Assembly (NCBI GenBank): GCA_900312665.1
Contig: ONZQ02000001.1
Span: 4,608,270-4,672,269, forward strand
Origin: Cephalotrichum gorgonifer
Taxonomy: Eukaryota; Ascomycota; Sordariomycetes; Microascales; Microascaceae
Direction of reading: 5' to 3'
Length of the DNA: 64,000 nt
Shown: one piece after another, positions 11,195 through 22,303 of the stretch
Layout of the letters: each line of letters opens with the position of its first letter
How positions within the stretch are numbered: position 1 is the stretch's first letter
Position numbers and translations under genes: made by a program
The notes under the pieces: generated by a model
Seen by the model: the letters and a program-made list of their open reading frames with translations, nothing else
Told to the model about the DNA's origin: nothing
Databases searched by the model: none

Positions 11195-13840
11195 GATCAC
11201 TGACTGAGGGACGACGCCACCGAAGGAGCGAAGGCGCAGCGCCGAGGGTTACTGGATCCGTCGAGAACACCGGCGCGTGCCTCTTCTGGTAGTCGAGGAT
11301 TCGGGGTTAGGGTGTCCGGGTCCGGGGGTCGAGGACCAGCCAGACCATACGCTCCGCGAGCGTCGTCGTGAAATCAACAGAGGGCCCGGGTCGAGCTACG
11401 TGGTTGTGGGGTATGAATAAGGTCGCGAGGCAGAGGTCGCCGTCAACGATTAGACCGGCCGGCTTGGGGCGGTCCCGGTCGCAGTCGCAGTTGCAGTCGC
11501 AGTTGCAGTCGCGATCGAAGTGAAGATGCCTATTAGTGAATTCGGCGATAGGAGAAGAGGGCTCGGAAGGATGCGGTCTGGATATGATTCGCATTACAAG
11601 CACGAGTACAGGAATGGGGGCCAGGGCGACGGGAAATCTCCGTCATTGTGCTCGGTAAGGCAAGGCAAGAACTGAGGGCTGGGCCTGCCCCAGAAGCTAC
11701 AAGTACATGTCATCGTAAGCGGACGATCTCTCCCACCCTTCGCCCTTCGAGAACCACCTGCCGCCAATGGTTTCCCACTTCCCCACCGCCATTGGAAGGG
11801 TCCAGGATAACATTAAGGATAAGTACCCACTTGGAGGGGCTGTTGCGTTGGTACATGAGTGCTTAATCTCTCCTTGTACACAGTATCAAGGCCTCGGGGT
11901 TACTTTAGCAAGGGTTGTACCCCTCGCACCAAGGTACTCATACCGCTCAAACCAAAAAATTAATTCGAGTCCCAGGTTGGTCATCCCTCGCACGCTGTTC
12001 AGAGATGGAAGGAAACACCAAGAGCCTGTTAAGGTTTGGGGCTAGGTAGGCTACATATTGGTACGTGTACAAGTACAAGTACGGAGTAAGGCTCGTCTTC
12101 TGACTGGAGGGAAACTCGGCCTCAGCACTCCATACCAGTGTTCGGACGGAAAGCACGCCCGCTCAAGATGCGGCACCACCACGGAAGGCAGTGAGCCGTG
12201 TGGCTTAGACCGTTGGGTGATGGTTTTTCGGGTCGCGAATCGGTTGGTGTCGTGGTTGGCTAGCGGGATCGAGTTGCCAGCCCCTTTCAATACTCCGTAG
12301 GTTTTTGTATTATATATCGGGCTCCTCCGCCATGGATAGGTAACCACCAAAAGTGAAAAGTTGACGTGGAAGTGTGGGAGTTTGGCCACGAAGCACCATG
12401 GATACTGGGTTGCAGTCTATCCTGCAGATCATCAGCTTGCCCAGATCCGGTGCCATGGCACGAGTAAGTAGGCACCATTTTGTTGATGGGAGCAATTTCC
12501 CTGTTCCTCCATTCTCCTCCCAATATCTTCCCACTGAGGCTTCGACCGAAGCACAGCCCCTGAAGCCCACAACCTTGGGTCTGCAATCGCTAGGTATAGA
12601 GTACCTGGTATTACCGAATGCTCCATAGGCTCCGAGATAGTGGTCGGACAGCACGCAACGGCGCGTTTCCATCTCATCCACCTCAGAGGCGGCAGGGTCT
12701 GTGCATGTTCCCCCCCCATTCAGGTGCGAATGCGAGTCCGAGGAGTACCCGTAGTAGGCACGGGCCAAGACTTGGATGAAGACTGGCCGGCAAGTGGCAT
12801 CCCGGTCTTTGGTGTACTTGTACGCGGCTCCGTAAATCCCCACCATAGTAACCCCATGCGGCCTTTCCTCCGTGCGGAACCACCCCCGCTGCGGAATTCC
12901 ATCGCCACGCAACCTAGTCGTGCCTATTTGTAGTCGTACATACTTCTCAGTTGAAACGAGGGTTAGGAAGTGTGGTATTATTATTGCAAGTACTCTGTAT
13001 CACTCGCGCTCATAGCCGACAGAGGCAGCAAACTATCCCTGTCTCTGCGAGCGACATGCAAGATATTTATAGCAACGAGCGGGCTGGAAATAGTGGATAC
13101 AAGATACTTGTGCATTAGCCACTTTTTGGGTAAATAAGTACCTGCTGTGAAGAAATATTCGCGATACTGCCAGTTTGGCACTGTGCAGACGGTAGAGATC
13201 CATGGCAAGCCCTGTGCTTCTAAGTATCCTGTAGCAGCCAGGGGCTAGTAGAACACATTCGTGGCTTCAACTCTCAGGTTACGATACGGGGAATACGACA
13301 GGCGTCTGGTCTTCCTGGCCGTTTGCCAAGCGACCAGGACCAGCCGAGATTTGGCTTGTCCTCTTTCTTGACTTTGTCCTCGACACCCCCTGAAGAAGCA
13401 GTAACTAGGTAGTACATGCGAAGTCGTAATAGGCTCCATACCTATACTCCGTAGTTTATTTCTAATAGTCTCCGTCCGCGGGTCTCTCTTCCCTGCAATC
13501 CCGAGAATGAACATGAAAATAAATGCATGTCACCATCGCCATTCGCTGTTCTATTGATGGCGCACCAGACCCAGCGCCGGTATTAACCCAAACCAAGAAA
13601 TTCTGCAGCCGATCGTCAAGGCGATACCTATATATATATACATGTGTGCATATATGTCCCCTTCAGCTGGTTCCCCCACACCCTTGCGGCTCTAGTCCTT
13701 TAAATAGCTTCAACAAAAGCAAGACACCGGCGTCATCTCAATGCGACGTCAGGTAGAGCCACGGGGTGAACCAAGCAACCCCCCCTTTTTCTTTCCCCTT
13801 CCCCGCGTGTGCGCGCCCCGGTTCCGCTCTCCATGACCCA
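11195..13840. other. 2.6 kb upstream region of the zinc-cluster gene
   Basis: It lies between the start of the minus-strand regulator and the end of the minus-strand THO gene. Long upstream regions are usual for fungal regulators. It holds a 12-bp GCAGTC/GCAGTT repeat (11477-11512), three copies of the 9-mer TACTCCGTA or its complement (12080, 12291, 13445), several ACAAGTA/TACTTGT words and a TA run at 13629-13640. The 98-residue frame at 11307-11603 (-) contains a Cys/Asp/Asn run made only by the repeat, so I do not call it a gene. Confidence 0.45.
11477..11512. repeat. Hexamer-based tandem repeat (GCAGTC/GCAGTT)
   Basis: About six units alternate GCAGTC and GCAGTT. A similar degenerate array lies at 16223-16256 on the opposite strand, in the 5' region of the ric1-like gene. 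Confidence 0.7.
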
Positions 13841-15308
13841 TCACTTGCGGTCTGAGTCGACTCCGATAATGCGGAGGACACCTAGCTCGGCATATGCTAA
13901 ACAATACCTCGTAGGAGCCCAAGAAACAACCGGGCAGGAGCTAGCTGTCTTGAAACTATGGACGAGCTCGCCAGTCTCAGTGTGGCAAATCTCTAATCCG
14001 GCACCTTATGTCATACTAATGTTAGAGGTCTTGCGTCACGATGTGCTACCTTCTACTCCTACGAGGACGGCACTTACCCTCGTCGCTACCTCCGACTATA
14101 AAGCTGCCATCAAACGTAAAGCCTGTAGCTGGTTAGGACGTTGTCGCTAAGGTGGTGTGCCACCGATCCGATGTGTGAATGCTTACTCATGCTTCTCACG
14201 GGCCCAACCATGGCTGTGATGGTCCTCTGGCAGATCCAGTCGGTGGTATCCCAGAGGGCGATAACGGAATCGGACCCACCCGTCGCCAGATACCTCCCCG
14301 TGGGCTGTAACTCCGCCGTAAGGCAGGACGATGTGTGCCCGTGGAGCTTGAACTCGGTCCGGGCCTGGCCACCGTAGTCATGGAAGAGTACTGGCTCGAA
14401 ATCAGGATATGACAATATCCGAGTCTCCCCTTCCCCCGTTGTCATGAAGACCCTACTTCCGCTCCAACAGAAGGCAATCTGGTTCGTTTGCCGCGGCTGC
14501 TGGTGTGATGAGATGGGCGTGTTCTGGGTTGGCGAGAGCACGAACACGGTGTCCGCCTACAAGGGTGTTAGTGTGTGCAGGACAGAATGATTCTCTTTCG
14601 CCCAAACGGAGAATGACACGAGGGATTTATCAGGAAGGGCAGTGAGGCAGTAGGTGGCATCAGGGTTCGGACAAACCTTGTTCCCAACTATTAACGTATC
14701 ACCCCCCGGGGCCCAGGCGAGGGTAAAGGCTTCGCCGAGGCCCCTTACTTCATTAAAGCAATTCTTCGTCCTTACGTCCCAGAACTTGACTGTTCCGTCG
14801 CTGCTCACACTACAGAGCTCGGCATCCTTGACCGGATTGAAGGCCACCTTCTCTATAGGGGCCGTATGGCCTTTCAGATCTGTCGAGAAGCGGGCATTGG
14901 GCTTCTCCGGGTTCCCTATCCGTCATATACCGAGACCAGTCAGCAGAGGGGCAGCAGCAGGTCCGGCAGTGACAAACCCTCCACCGATGGCTTAAGGGAT
15001 AAGGAACAAGCAAGGTTGTCCGTTCGGATCATCGGGATGTAACTTACAGACCCGTAGCGTCCTGTCGGCCGCCCCCGTAGCAACCAGGGTCCCTAACGGG
15101 TTCCAAGCGATTGATCGCAAACTATACTAGTGTTACCTTCCGAGCAATAAGATGGCGTGAGCTAGGGGATGATGGGCTCTTACTTGTGCGTGCCTCCTCC
15201 ACCTCTAGCGGAACCCGGGTCATGGTACGTTGTGCTTTTTAAGCCGCCAAAGTAGGCCGAGAACTTTTCTTTGGATAGGCTCTGGCGAGGCCTCACGATA
15301 GGAGCCAT
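13841..15308 (-). CDS. tho3: THO complex subunit 3 (Tex1-type WD40 protein), 338 aa, 6 exons
   Basis: Exons on the minus strand: 15308-15184, 15121-15048, 14915-14677, 14556-14187, 14122-14078 and 14004-13841; all phases agree. The product is almost entirely WD40 repeats. Recognisable blades include RSIAWNPLGTLVATGAADRTLRVW, then VAFNPVKDAELCSVSSDGTVKFWD, LATGGSDSVIALWD and FTFDGSFIVGGSDEG. The length matches Tho3/TEX1 of other ascomycetes. The THO part of TREX couples transcription to mRNP packaging and export in the nucleus. The last intron ends in AAG (14005-14007). The only nearby TAG acceptor would give an immediate stop, and the AAG join restores the family sequence DEGAGLEICHTETGE. The third intron has a GTTTGT donor. 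Transcription diverges from the ric1-like gene across a 1.07-kb spacer. Confidence 0.9.
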
Positions 15309-16375
15309 GTCTTCCTACCGGGCCGGTCGTGATTGGCCTCGTTGTCGGAGTGGGAGTGGGAGTGAGCGGCACCTCGGTGGGAGAGGTAGATTTCAAGTAT
15401 TCAATACGGGTGCTGCTTCCAAGTGTTGAGTTACAGGAAAGAAGTGAGCAGGCACATCAATCAGCTTTGATGAAGCTGAGTTCCGGGTTCCGGGGAGATG
15501 GGAGTGAAATCCCGTCTAGTCCGCTTTGCCTTAAATACCTGCGCAATATAAATTAATTCAACAATGCTAGGTCATTCCTTCCAAGGCGAAACTTGATTCG
15601 AGGTGAACTTCAAGGGTTCAGTCTCTCTGCATCTGCGTCTTTGTCCGCGCATGCACGTGATGTGATTCACGCTTTGGGAAGCGACGAATGCTCCTTTCTA
15701 GGTAAGAGTGACAGGCTGGCTTATGTCAGAGTGTTGGCTTGATACTGATGAGTGTTACTAGTATGGGAACAAGCCATACTAGTTAATCCATATTTTGCGC
15801 AAGTAATTATAGTACTACGATCCATTGCTCCTCGGAGGAAGGACCAAGCAGTCCTACCATAGCTTGGGCCAATTAGCAGCTCCGTCCCTTAATGCAGCAC
15901 CCGCACCACCGCTGGAGAATAAGGTATTAATTGTTATTACAAGGCTACGTAATTGGATTGCTCGGCACAGCATCCCGACGAAGACGGCGACGAAGACGAC
16001 CATTCAAAAACGTGGGGCATATTAACACTACTCAGTACCCATACACTATCTTACTTGGCGGAGAACACGCCCCTTTCCAAAGCTCCGCAATCCAGTCCGC
16101 CCTCTCACTCGTACATACCCGCCATGCTCTGAGTTCCCTCCGAGCTCCAATGGCACAGGTCGACCAGGCCAATTCGAATTTGTGGCCGCCCAGGTAGGGA
16201 GGTGTCCATGCTACCGCAGCCGTGACTGCAACTGGAACTGCGACTGCAACTACAACTTCCCAACAGTACAGCTTCTCGGGACTTCCCCGTCCTGCCCAGG
16301 CCTCCCCTCACGCGATTACGAGTGCTTTCGGGGACACTGCGAGCTAGGCGCGACGTCGTGGAGCTGTGAACCGCC
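15309..16375. other. Divergent promoter region between tho3 and ric1
   Basis: This 1.07-kb spacer must hold the promoters of two outward-facing genes. It contains a perfect 10-bp inverted repeat (15757-15783) and a degenerate ACTGCA/ACTGCG repeat at 16223-16256. No coding frame is supported. Confidence 0.5.
15757..15783. repeat. Perfect inverted repeat, 10-bp arms, 7-nt loop
   Basis: ACTAGTATGG at 15757-15766 and its exact complement at 15774-15783 are separated by seven bases. The DNA could extrude as a cruciform, or a transcript could form a hairpin. There is no following T run, and it is not a bacterial-type terminator in this context. Confidence 0.8.
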
Positions 16376-19300
16376 ATGTATTGGCCGGTCGGAACCCCGA
16401 AGACTTATGCCACGAGTAACAACGCCGCCTGTGCCTCCGTCCACATCTCCCACGACAATGCTTCGGCCGAGCATCCTACGGCGCCAGGCGCTGCCGACCC
16501 AAGATCCCCGGGGCTCCATGTCGGCGACGATGACACCGAGGGGCAGCCTCCACCGAAAACACCTATCACCCCGATAACCCCCTTCGTTCGATCCGTGGAA
16601 CATAGCGAGCTCGACCGACTACGCCCGAGTTCTAGTGTTGACGATGGACCTCCGTCCGCCAGGGTGAGGGAGCCCATACTGGCTCTCAGAGCATCTCGAT
16701 CTGGCCACATCTTCGTCGTCGCGACCGCGACGACTATGACTGTTTGGCAAACAAAGGTACGCTGCCGATGCCACCTCCCCACACCGCGATCCTTATTCTA
16801 AGGCGAGAGCATCTTTCATAGCCTGCCGTCATCCTAGCCGTGGTGATCCGTTCCGACGCCTCCCTCGAGACCTACGGCAGAAACACCGATCTACTCCTTC
16901 GCCCGGACAGCGCCATCTTCGTCGTCCGTACGACGCTCGGCTACCTCATCACCTACTCTATCGCCACCGACCCCAGCGCGCGAGTCTACAATCCTCATTT
17001 CCCAAACTACCATAACATCCAGAGGCGACGCCAGAGCCACGCGGGGGGACCAGGTGGTCGTGCACCCGACCAGTTCCTCTGGGGGCCGGGAGAGGGGATG
17101 GGTGTTCAGGACACTAGTGTGCGATTCCGGATGGTCATCAAGGTGGACGCCGGAATCGAGAGCGCGCTGGCCCTGGACGACGAGCTCATAGTCGCCACCC
17201 GCAAGCCCGCCGCGATCCAGTGTATCCGGTGGTCACCGGACTCGTCGGGGAGACAGACGAGAACGGAGCTCCTGAGCCGGATGGGCTGGCTCGACAAGAA
17301 GACCACGGTCACCCAGATGACGCACGACCGGCCCATGAATCTCCTCACCTGGACGACGGCCGATGGGCGAGCTTACGCCGTCCAGCGCCTCACCACCCCC
17401 GGGACCCCGGACAATGCGGCAGACCCGGAGTCGAAGAAGCTCTTCAGAGGCTACTGCTTCTACGAGCCCGAATCTCGGGCGGCGCGCGCCGTACAGGCAG
17501 TCATAAACGCGCGCTTCTCGCTCATCGCCGTTGGCTGTGCCGACGGGGTAGTGCGGGTTTACTCGGTCAGAGACTACGCCGGCAACATACCCTTGTCGCA
17601 CACACACACCGTCCCAGTATCGAACTCGGCAACCGGGACACTGTCGGTGCTGACCTACTCGACCGATGGATACTGCCTGTTTGCCGGCTATCAGGAGGGG
17701 TGGGCGACGTGGAGCGTCTACGGCAAGACCGGGAGTCACAGCTTCAACGGGGACGAGGCAGTAGCTGCCGAGAACGGAGACGACTGGCTCGTTGGTGTGA
17801 ACAACGCATCTTGGATTGCCGGCTCGTCCGAGCTACTACTCACGAATCCGCAAAACGACGGGATATGGTCCCTAGAGATGGCCCGTAGCGCAGTATCCAC
17901 GTGCTACACGTCGTCAAATATATTCCGCACGGTTCTACAAACCTCGACGGGCGTCTCGGTATACCGCGGGTACGACCTTCCGGACATGACGTCGATATCG
18001 GCAGAGCCCTCGCTTTGGCACGTCGCCAAGATCCCGCCGCTCTATCTTCTCAACCAGTGGCCCATTCGCTGTACGGTCATCTCCCCGGACGGGAGGTACA
18101 TAGCCGTTGCAGGACGGAGAGGGTTGGCCCACTATAGCGTCAACAGTGGGCGCTGGAGGACCTTCGCTGACCCGGACATGGAGAATGAGTTCCAGGTGAG
18201 GGGGGGGATGTGCTGGTACCAACATATCCTCGTCGCCGCCGTAGAGGTTAACAAATCCTACGAGCTCCGCCTGTATTCTCGAGAGGCGGCCCTGGACAAG
18301 TCAAAGGTCCTCCACACGCAACACGTCCCGGCGCCCATTGTCCTGGTTACGTCGGCAGAGGAGGACTCGGTCCTGGTCTACACGCAGGACAATTTACTGT
18401 ATCATTTCTTGTTCGTGGCGGTCGGTGGGTCGGTCCGCCTGGTGCAGGTCGGGCAGATCGCGTTCCACGGGATCGTGAGATCCCCGGCAAGAGTTCGCGG
18501 GCTGAGCTGGATCCTTCCAGAACAGCAGCTTACCGAGGGAGACCCATCCCAGGACGTCACCGTCGCCTCGGTGCTGTTCCTCGTCGACGGGAAACTCGTG
18601 ATGCTGCGGCCGTCGATGTCTGGCGATGGCCATCTCAAGTACGACATGAGAGTCATAGCACAGAACGTCGAGTTTCACGCCAGCATGCGTGACGAGCCCT
18701 TTTCGGCCGCGCCAGCTCAATATCCGCAGCTCGAGAACCAGTCGGCGGCGGTGGCGGAGGCCAATCTCATAAACTCGCTGTGGGTGTTCGACGGGAACGG
18801 CCTCAAGGTCTGGCCCGAGATACAGGACGTCCTCCTGGCCGTATCGGCGGGGCATTCCCGGCCATTGCCGAGCCCTGTCTACATCCCGATGGACTTCTAC
18901 CCCCTATCGATGCTCCTCGATAAGGCGATTGTTCTCGGTGTAGAATCTGACCTTGTTCAGCGGCGGGATGTGAGCTTCTCATATTTCCGCTTCGCGATCA
19001 GAGTACGTACACCGCCTGCCCCCACGATGGCCTGTGGCCGTTTAACCTCCCCTCCCCCCCCTTTTTTTCTTCTTCTCTTTTTCTCCCAATCGAGTTCTCC
19101 TACTAAGTTCTGATGACAGACACATCTGTTCCTATCCGATATTCTACGATACTACCTCACCCGGAACTTAAAGCTAGAGGCGCTCCACCTAGCTCAGCAC
19201 TACCAGGGACTCGAATACTTCCCGCACGCGCTCGAGGTTCTACTTCACCATGTTCTCGACGACGAAGTCGACGCGTCACCGAGCCCGAAAGACGCGATAT

Positions 19301-19743
19301 TACCACGGGTCCTTTCGCTCCTCTCCTCTTTCAAAGAATATCTTGACATAGTGCTGCAGTGCACTAGGAAGACGGAGGTGAGGCAGTGGAAGACGCTCTT
19401 TGCCTACCTGCCTCCGGTGCAAGAGCTCTTTGAGGAGTCGCTCCAGCGGGGGTCGTTGAAGACGGCCGGGGGGTACCTGATTATCCTGCACACGCTGGAA
19501 GAAGCGGAGTCCGTGTCGGAGCAGTCGGTGAGGCTGTTTTCTCGAGCCATACACGAGGAGGACTGGGACTTGTGCAAGGAGCTGGCGAGATTCCTTGCGG
19601 CACTCGATGAGACGGGGAGCGTTCTCAGGGGAGCAATGCAGCTGGTAAACATCTCTCTTTCAAACCAAGGGGTAAACGATGGTATCCTATCGAGGCTACA
19701 CTTGCCCGTGCCTCATTCGAACGGAGTCGGAGGCGGCAAGTAG
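16376..19743 (+). CDS. ric1: Ric1, subunit of the Ric1-Rgp1 exchange factor, 1061 aa, 3 exons
   Basis: Exons 16376-16756, 16822-19002 and 19120-19743, all phase 0. The protein begins MYWPVGTPKTYA, the hallmark start of Ric1 proteins, and continues with a WD40/beta-propeller-like half (for example ARFSLIAVGCADGVVRVYS and YSTDGYCLFAGYQEGWATW). The C-terminal helical Ric1 domain starts in exon 3 with LFLSDILRYYLTRNL and EALHLAQHYQGLEYFPHALE. The length fits the yeast protein (about 1050 aa). Ric1-Rgp1 activates the Golgi GTPase Ypt6/Rab6 for retrograde traffic. The very end is less certain: a GTAAAC donor at about 19647 could open a further intron and replace the last residues. I prefer read-through because the family sequence continues over that point. 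Confidence 0.9.
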
Positions 19744-20445
19744 AGGGAGAAGAGAGGTAGAAAGGTTGTCATGATGGATCGGGGGCTCATACTGGAGTCT
19801 GTTGGGACTGTTGAGGAGGTTATAATATGTTTAGCGATGAGCGTACTTCTATTAAACGGGAATTGTTTTCAAAATATACGGAATATACAATATGAGATGG
19901 TTTTGGAAATAAGTCTGGGCGATTCTAACCAAGGACTGACGGAAGTATTCCTACGACTGGCAACGAACCATAAAACAGCTTAAGCCATGTTCCCTTGAAT
20001 AATACTACTATTACAAGTAGTTACCGTATTAGCAAGCTTATCGATAATAGCCCCCACTACTTGTCAGGGCCCACCCCCGTCTGCGGCTGCGGCTGGCGCT
20101 AACAATCAGAGTTCCATCAAATCAACCCCGCGGTTTGCGCACGCCAGCCACCAGCGTCGTTCGAAATTCATCCCTACTCACCATCCCACCACAGCCGAAC
20201 CCACGATCCACGACTCACGAGGCGAAACCAGACCGTCCCGCAATACCGACCGCCGCGACCCGACAACTCCTCTCGTGCCCATGACCGGCGGTCTTTGAAA
20301 CGAAACACCGGCCAGACCCCGCCCTTCATACACCTCGATCTTCTTCTCACCCTCACCTCCTCGCCACCTCCATTGCGCCCTCCCCATTCTCATCCACCAC
20401 GCACTACGAACTACGCACTACGCACTCCATACACACTACGTCACT
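19744..20445. other. Spacer between ric1 and the CK2 beta gene
   Basis: It should contain the ric1 3' untranslated region and the promoter and leader of the kinase-subunit gene. AT-rich sequence occurs at 19800-20060, then C-rich sequence with ACTACG repeats up to the ATG at 20446. A 70-residue frame at 19771-19983 has no recognisable features. Confidence 0.5.
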
Positions 20446-21464
20446 ATGGACGACTACGTGAGCGAGACCGATAGCGAATACACCAGCTATTGGCGAGACT
20501 GGGTAGGCGAAGCATCCCATCCCATCCCATCCATACCCCTTCCCGCCGTCCCCAACGGCTACCGCCGGTCTGATCTGGCGTGGAGAAAGGAAGAAAGAAG
20601 AAAAAAAACTGACCAAGTCCCCTTTTTACCTATAGTTCCTATCGTCCCGCGGCAACGAGTACTTCTGCGAGATCGACGAGGAGTACATCATGGACCGCTT
20701 CAACCTGACGGGGCTCAACACCGAGGTCCAGTACTACCAGCACGCCCTGGACCTCGTGACCGACGCCTTCGACGTCGACTGCGACGATAAGATGAGGGAC
20801 GCCGTAGAGAAGTCTGCCAGGCATCTGTATGGCCTGGTCCACGCCCGATACATTGTTACGACGCGCGGTCTGGCGAGGATGGTTAGTTTTGGAAAACCCC
20901 CCCCCCCCCCCCCTTTTTTCCTTTTGCGATATCCATATCCCATGCAAACGTGAAGCTAACAACAACAACACCCACGTGCAGCTTGAGAAGTACAAGAAGG
21001 CCGAGTTCGGCAAGTGCCCGCGCGTGGCGTGCAACTCCCACCCCCTCCTCCCCATGGCCCTCTCCGACGTCTCCAACGTCAAGCCCGTGAAGCTCTACTG
21101 CGCCAAGTGCGAGGACATCTACAACCCAAAGTCGGCGCGCCACTCGGGCATCGACGGCGCCTACTTCGGCACCTCGTTCCACAACATCCTCTTCCAGGTC
21201 TACCCGGCCCTCGCCCCCACCAAGAGCACCGACCGCTACGTCCCCCGCGTGTACGGCTTCAAGGTCCACTCGTCCGCCGCCCTCGTCAGGTGGCAGACCG
21301 CCCAGCAGGAGGACATGCGAAGGAGGCTGCACAGGATGGGTGTTGACACCGGCTTCAGGGACGGCTTCAACGAGGAGGAAGAGGAGGACGAGGACGTCAT
21401 CTTTGAGGGGGTGAGCGATGACAGGGCGCTCATGGCACCCGGCGATGCGGCCCAGGTCGGCTGA
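20446..21464 (+). CDS. Casein kinase II regulatory (beta) subunit, 261 aa, 3 exons
   Basis: Exons 20446-20502, 20636-20881 and 20982-21464, all phase 0. After a short acidic start comes the family core FLSSRGNEYFCEIDEEYIMDRFNLTGL. A zinc-binding site follows (CPRVAC, then CAKC), then RHSGIDGAYFGTSFHNILF and the YGFKVH segment. The tail is acidic (EEEEEDEDVIFEG). It lacks the long acidic loop of yeast Ckb1, so it resembles the Ckb2/short form more. I leave the symbol open because beta-subunit naming differs between fungi. The beta dimer assembles two catalytic alpha subunits into the CK2 holoenzyme in nucleus and cytoplasm. Intron 1 holds a (CCCAT)n run; intron 2 starts GTTAGT and contains a 17-base C run. 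Confidence 0.95.
20513..20532. repeat. (CCCAT)n pentamer repeat in intron 1 of the CK2 beta gene
   Basis: Four near-perfect CCCAT units lie just after the donor site. The same pentamer, read on the other strand, occurs at 35684-35703. Confidence 0.8.
20897..20919. repeat. C17-T6 homopolymer tract in intron 2 of the CK2 beta gene
   Basis: A run of 17 C is followed directly by six T. It is intronic and does not affect the frame. The length is likely to vary and may be imprecise in the assembly. Confidence 0.85.
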
Positions 21465-21648
21465 ACGCATTCATCCCCCCAACAGCAACTTTTCTCTCTC
21501 TCTCTCTGTCTCTCTCGCTCAGACTCTCTCTCACTCTCCCTCCCTTCTTTCTACAGGCTTTCGCCAAACAAAAAGACCAATCCCTACTCGGTCTGGCTCA
21601 TCATAAGCTCGTCTATCTCGAGGACCGAGGTTATCGGCGTTATTTGGG

Positions 21649-21685
<37 letters not shown>

Positions 21686-22303
21686 TCCCTTTTCTTCTTC
21701 TCACTTCTCACTTTCATCCCTGTTCCCCCATCCCCTTTTGGTGTTCGTCGTGGCTGGATCGGAGGATGACGACGGCTGGCTGGAGTGGAGGTGAGAAAGA
21801 GAAAAAAAACAAAGGAATTTACCATATACAAGAATAACTAGCGAAAAATTCATGACAGCATACATTTTAATGACGGGAAATTTTTCATAAAAAAAATAAG
21901 ACCTTCGCTTCCCTGGTGAACTAGTATTATGTAGGCATAAAACATTCAGTTTGATACGATACTTAAAGTATATCGATTTGCGAAAACATGGCTACGTAGA
22001 CTGAAAGCCCGGTCCCGTTCCGTTTTCCACAACGGTAAGGAGAGAAAAGAGACCACCCTCTCTTTTGCGTGAGCGCCATGAGAATCCCCCCTTTGTGCCT
22101 ATCAGAAAGAAAGCATCATTGTAGAAAACGCCTTGTGCGCCACGAAACCTCTTGCACAGTTCTCCGGACCCCCCCTATCTTTGTACCCTTTCCATGCAAG
22201 TAAGAGTAGGTGAAGACATTAATAAAAAACACAAGAAACAAAAAAAAAAGTAATAAAAGAAGTAGAAAGCCACCGACGGGCGAGATTAGTAGCCAAAGGT
22301 CAT
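21465..22303. other. Convergent 3' region with (TC)n tracts
   Basis: Two genes end facing each other here. TC/CTCT tracts lie at about 21491-21537 and 21649-21682. The rest is AT-rich with A runs at 21800-21900 and 22220-22260. No coding frame is supported. Confidence 0.5.

Noticed and set aside
12310..12912. 200-residue minus-strand frame with overlapping plus-strand frames
   Set aside because: No recognisable domain, dense antisense frames, and location in the upstream region of a regulator gene.
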